Origin: NBLH01 sp050296515
Lineage (GTDB): Bacteria; Bacteroidota; Bacteroidia; Bacteroidales; NBLH01
Length of the DNA stretch: 64,000 nt
Reading direction: 5' to 3'
Assembly (NCBI GenBank): GCA_050296515.1
Contig: JBNKRJ010000091.1
Location: 76,271-140,270 of the forward strand
Position numbers and translations under genes: made by a program. The notes under the pieces were generated by a model. The model was not told the DNA's origin. It ran no database searches and worked only from the letters and a program-made list of their open reading frames with translations. Positions 62,187 to 64,000 of the stretch are shown here, piece by piece (position 1 is the first letter of the stretch; each line of letters begins with the position of its first letter).

Positions 62187-63791
62187 ATGGCTAATGTAAA
62201 TCTAAGTAGCTATGGTATTGAAGATGTAAAAGAGATTTTACACAATGTTTCTTATGATGAGCTTTATAAGCTTGAAACAGACCCTTCATTAGAAGGTTAT
62301 GAAAAAGGTGTTGTTACTGAATTAGGCGCTGTTAACGTAATGACAGGAATTTTCACCGGCCGTTCTCCAAAGGACAAATACATTGTAAAGGACGACACCA
62401 CAAAAAACACCATCTGGTGGAACTCTCCAGAATCTCCCAATGACAATAAACCAATTACAAAGGAAGTTTGGGATGATTTAAAAGCCACCACAGTAAAGCA
62501 GCTTTCAGGTAAAAAACTATTTGTAATGGATACTTTTTGCGGTGCAAACGAAGATACCCGGCTAAAAGTTAGATTTATTACAGAAGTTGCATGGCAGGCA
62601 CATTTTGTAAAAAACATGTTTATTCGTCCAACAGAAGAAGAATTAGCTAATTATGGAGAACCTGATTTTGTTGTAATGAATGGTTCTAAAACTGTTAACC
62701 ATAAATGGAAAGAACATGGCTTAAACTCTGAGGTTTACACTGTTTTTAACCTGACTGAAAAAATGCAGGTAATTGGTGGATCATGGTATGGCGGAGAAAT
62801 GAAAAAGGGAATGTTTGCCATGATGAACTATTTCTTGCCACTTCGTGGAATGGCATCAATGCACTGTTCTGCAAATAAAGGAAAAGATGGTGATGTTGCG
62901 ATATTTTTTGGTCTTTCTGGTACTGGAAAAACTACACTTTCAACAGATCCAAAACGAGAGTTGATTGGTGACGACGAGCATGGCTGGGATGACGAAGGTA
63001 TCTTCAACTTCGAAGGCGGATGTTATGCTAAAACTATCAACCTTGACAAAGATAGCGAACCGGATATCTTTAATGCAATCAGAAGAGATGCATTGCTAGA
63101 AAACGTTACCGTTGACGGAAATGGAAAAGTTAATTTTGATGATGGCTCTGTAACCCAAAACACAAGGGTTTCTTATCCAATTTATCACATCGAAAATATT
63201 GTTAAGCCTGTTTCAAAAGCAGGACATGCTTCAAAAGTAATTTTCTTAACAGCTGATGCATTTGGTGTAATGCCCCCTGTTTCAAAATTAACTCCAGATC
63301 AAACTAAATATCACTTCTTATCTGGGTTTACTGCAAAATTAGCAGGTACAGAGCGCGGCGTTACTGAGCCACAACCTACTTTCTCTGCTTGTTTTGGTGC
63401 AGCATTCCTATCTTTACATCCAACCAAGTATGGAGAAGAACTGGTAAAGAAAATGGAAGCTCATGGTGCTGAAGCTTACCTAGTTAACACTGGATGGAAC
63501 GGTACAGGAAAGCGTATTTCGATTAAAGATACAAGAGGAATTATTGATGCAATTTTGGATGGTTCTATCGAAAAAGCAGCAACCAAGCAAATTCCAATTT
63601 TTAACCTAGAAGTTCCAACCGCTCTTCCAGGCGTTGATTCTGGTATTTTAGATCCAAGAGATACTTATGAGAACCCTGCTGATTGGGATACTAAAGCTAA
63701 AGATTTGGCAAGCAGATTCATTAAGAATTTCGTAAAATATACTGATAATGAAGAAGGTAAGGCTTTAGTTAAAGCTGGACCTCAATTATAA
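62187..63791 (+). CDS. pckA: Phosphoenolpyruvate carboxykinase (ATP)
   Basis: A 534-residue enzyme interconverting oxaloacetate + ATP and PEP + CO2 + ADP. GIFTGRSPKDKYIV near the N-terminus, the kinase P-loop FFGLSGTGKTTLSTDPKREL with the DDEHGWDDEGIFNFEGGCYAK stretch (in two parts), and the C-terminal NTGWNGTGKRISIKDTRGI. Typical of the ATP-dependent bacterial form, which in Bacteroidota often runs toward oxaloacetate in fermentation. ATG at 62187; a terminator follows. Confidence 0.97.
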   Translation: MANVNLSSYGIEDVKEILHNVSYDELYKLETDPSLEGYEKGVVTELGAVNVMTGIFTGRSPKDKYIVKDDTTKNTIWWNSPESPNDNKPITKEVWDDLKATTVKQLSGKKLFVMDTFCGANEDTRLKVRFITEVAWQAHFVKNMFIRPTEEELANYGEPDFVVMNGSKTVNHKWKEHGLNSEVYTVFNLTEKMQVIGGSWYGGEMKKGMFAMMNYFLPLRGMASMHCSANKGKDGDVAIFFGLSGTGKTTLSTDPKRELIGDDEHGWDDEGIFNFEGGCYAKTINLDKDSEPDIFNAIRRDALLENVTVDGNGKVNFDDGSVTQNTRVSYPIYHIENIVKPVSKAGHASKVIFLTADAFGVMPPVSKLTPDQTKYHFLSGFTAKLAGTERGVTEPQPTFSACFGAAFLSLHPTKYGEELVKKMEAHGAEAYLVNTGWNGTGKRISIKDTRGIIDAILDGSIEKAATKQIPIFNLEVPTALPGVDSGILDPRDTYENPADWDTKAKDLASRFIKNFVKYTDNEEGKALVKAGPQL

Positions 63792-63813
63792 AAATTGAAC
63801 TATCACGATTTTG

Positions 63814-63839
63814 GAAGCCTCACTATGTGGGGCTTCTTT
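63814..63839 (+). terminator. Terminator of pckA
   Basis: GAAGCCTCAC (63814-63823) pairs with GTGGGGCTTC (63827-63836), a 10-bp stem with one T-G pair and a TAT loop, followed by TTTC. The remaining 160 nt of the window show nothing recognisable. Confidence 0.88.
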
Positions 63840-64000
63840 CATTTGTGGAGCTCATGAACGAAGTGAATAACCCAAAAATGAAGACCTAATTCAACTCTGA
63901 AGTTGAAAAACAAAGTTAAACGTTGCATAATAGTAATTATAAACTACTGATTATCAGACTTCATTTTTGATGATGATAATATAAGTAACTGATGTTCTGA

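Overview
The window looks like a chromosome segment of a member of the Bacteroidota, probably the Bacteroidia and possibly near the Marinilabiliales (this order is an inference). The signs are a type IX secretion sorting domain (gliding-motility C-terminal domain), the phylum promoter pattern TTTG-N20-TAnnTTTG, a DAHP synthase/chorismate mutase fusion, the zapA/6S RNA/RNase Y order, low GC and no obvious Shine-Dalgarno sequences. No tRNA, rRNA, CRISPR array or insertion sequence was seen.

Layout. At 0-5.7 kb are a 5'-truncated MsrB lipoprotein, an iron alcohol dehydrogenase and two hybrid histidine kinases. At 5.7-12.6 kb is a minus-strand aromatic amino acid operon, pheA - aminotransferase - tyrA - DAHP synthase/chorismate mutase - aroA - aroC. 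Its leader carries the most striking signal of the window: two consecutive transcription attenuators, each with its own aromatic-rich leader peptide, antiterminator and terminator. At 12.7-17.5 kb are an acyl-CoA dehydrogenase, a bestrophin-like membrane protein, a response regulator fused to an RsbW-like ATPase, and an M23 peptidase. At 17.8-20.3 kb are a coiled-coil protein, zapA, a likely 6S RNA and rny.

From 20.4 to 53.6 kb lies a large surface polysaccharide locus. It opens with a WbpE/D/B/A-like set (UDP-diacetamido-hexuronate synthesis), then gmd/fcl (GDP-L-fucose), a Wzz-like protein, UDP-glucose dehydrogenase and rmlA/C/B. Two Wzx/Wzy-type modules follow. Module A (32.3-40.4 kb) has its own polymerase, flippase, glycosyltransferases and a WecA/WbpL-type initiating enzyme. 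Module B (41.7-49.5 kb) has a second flippase, polymerase, glycosyltransferases, an aminotransferase, a PglC/WcaJ-type initiating enzyme and an O-antigen-ligase-like protein. A single reverse-strand membrane gene with a carbohydrate-binding-like domain separates them. A second dehydrogenase/acetyltransferase/aminotransferase set and a WbpI-like epimerase close the locus.

At 53.6-64 kb are a three-gene minus-strand group (DUF6702-like, type IX secreted protein, TPR protein), a HupE/UreJ-like membrane protein, lipB, lipA, aroQ, a Xer recombinase and ATP-dependent pckA. Together the genes cover aromatic amino acid synthesis, lipoate attachment, gluconeogenesis, cell division and RNA turnover, with a mosaic envelope-glycan locus in the middle.
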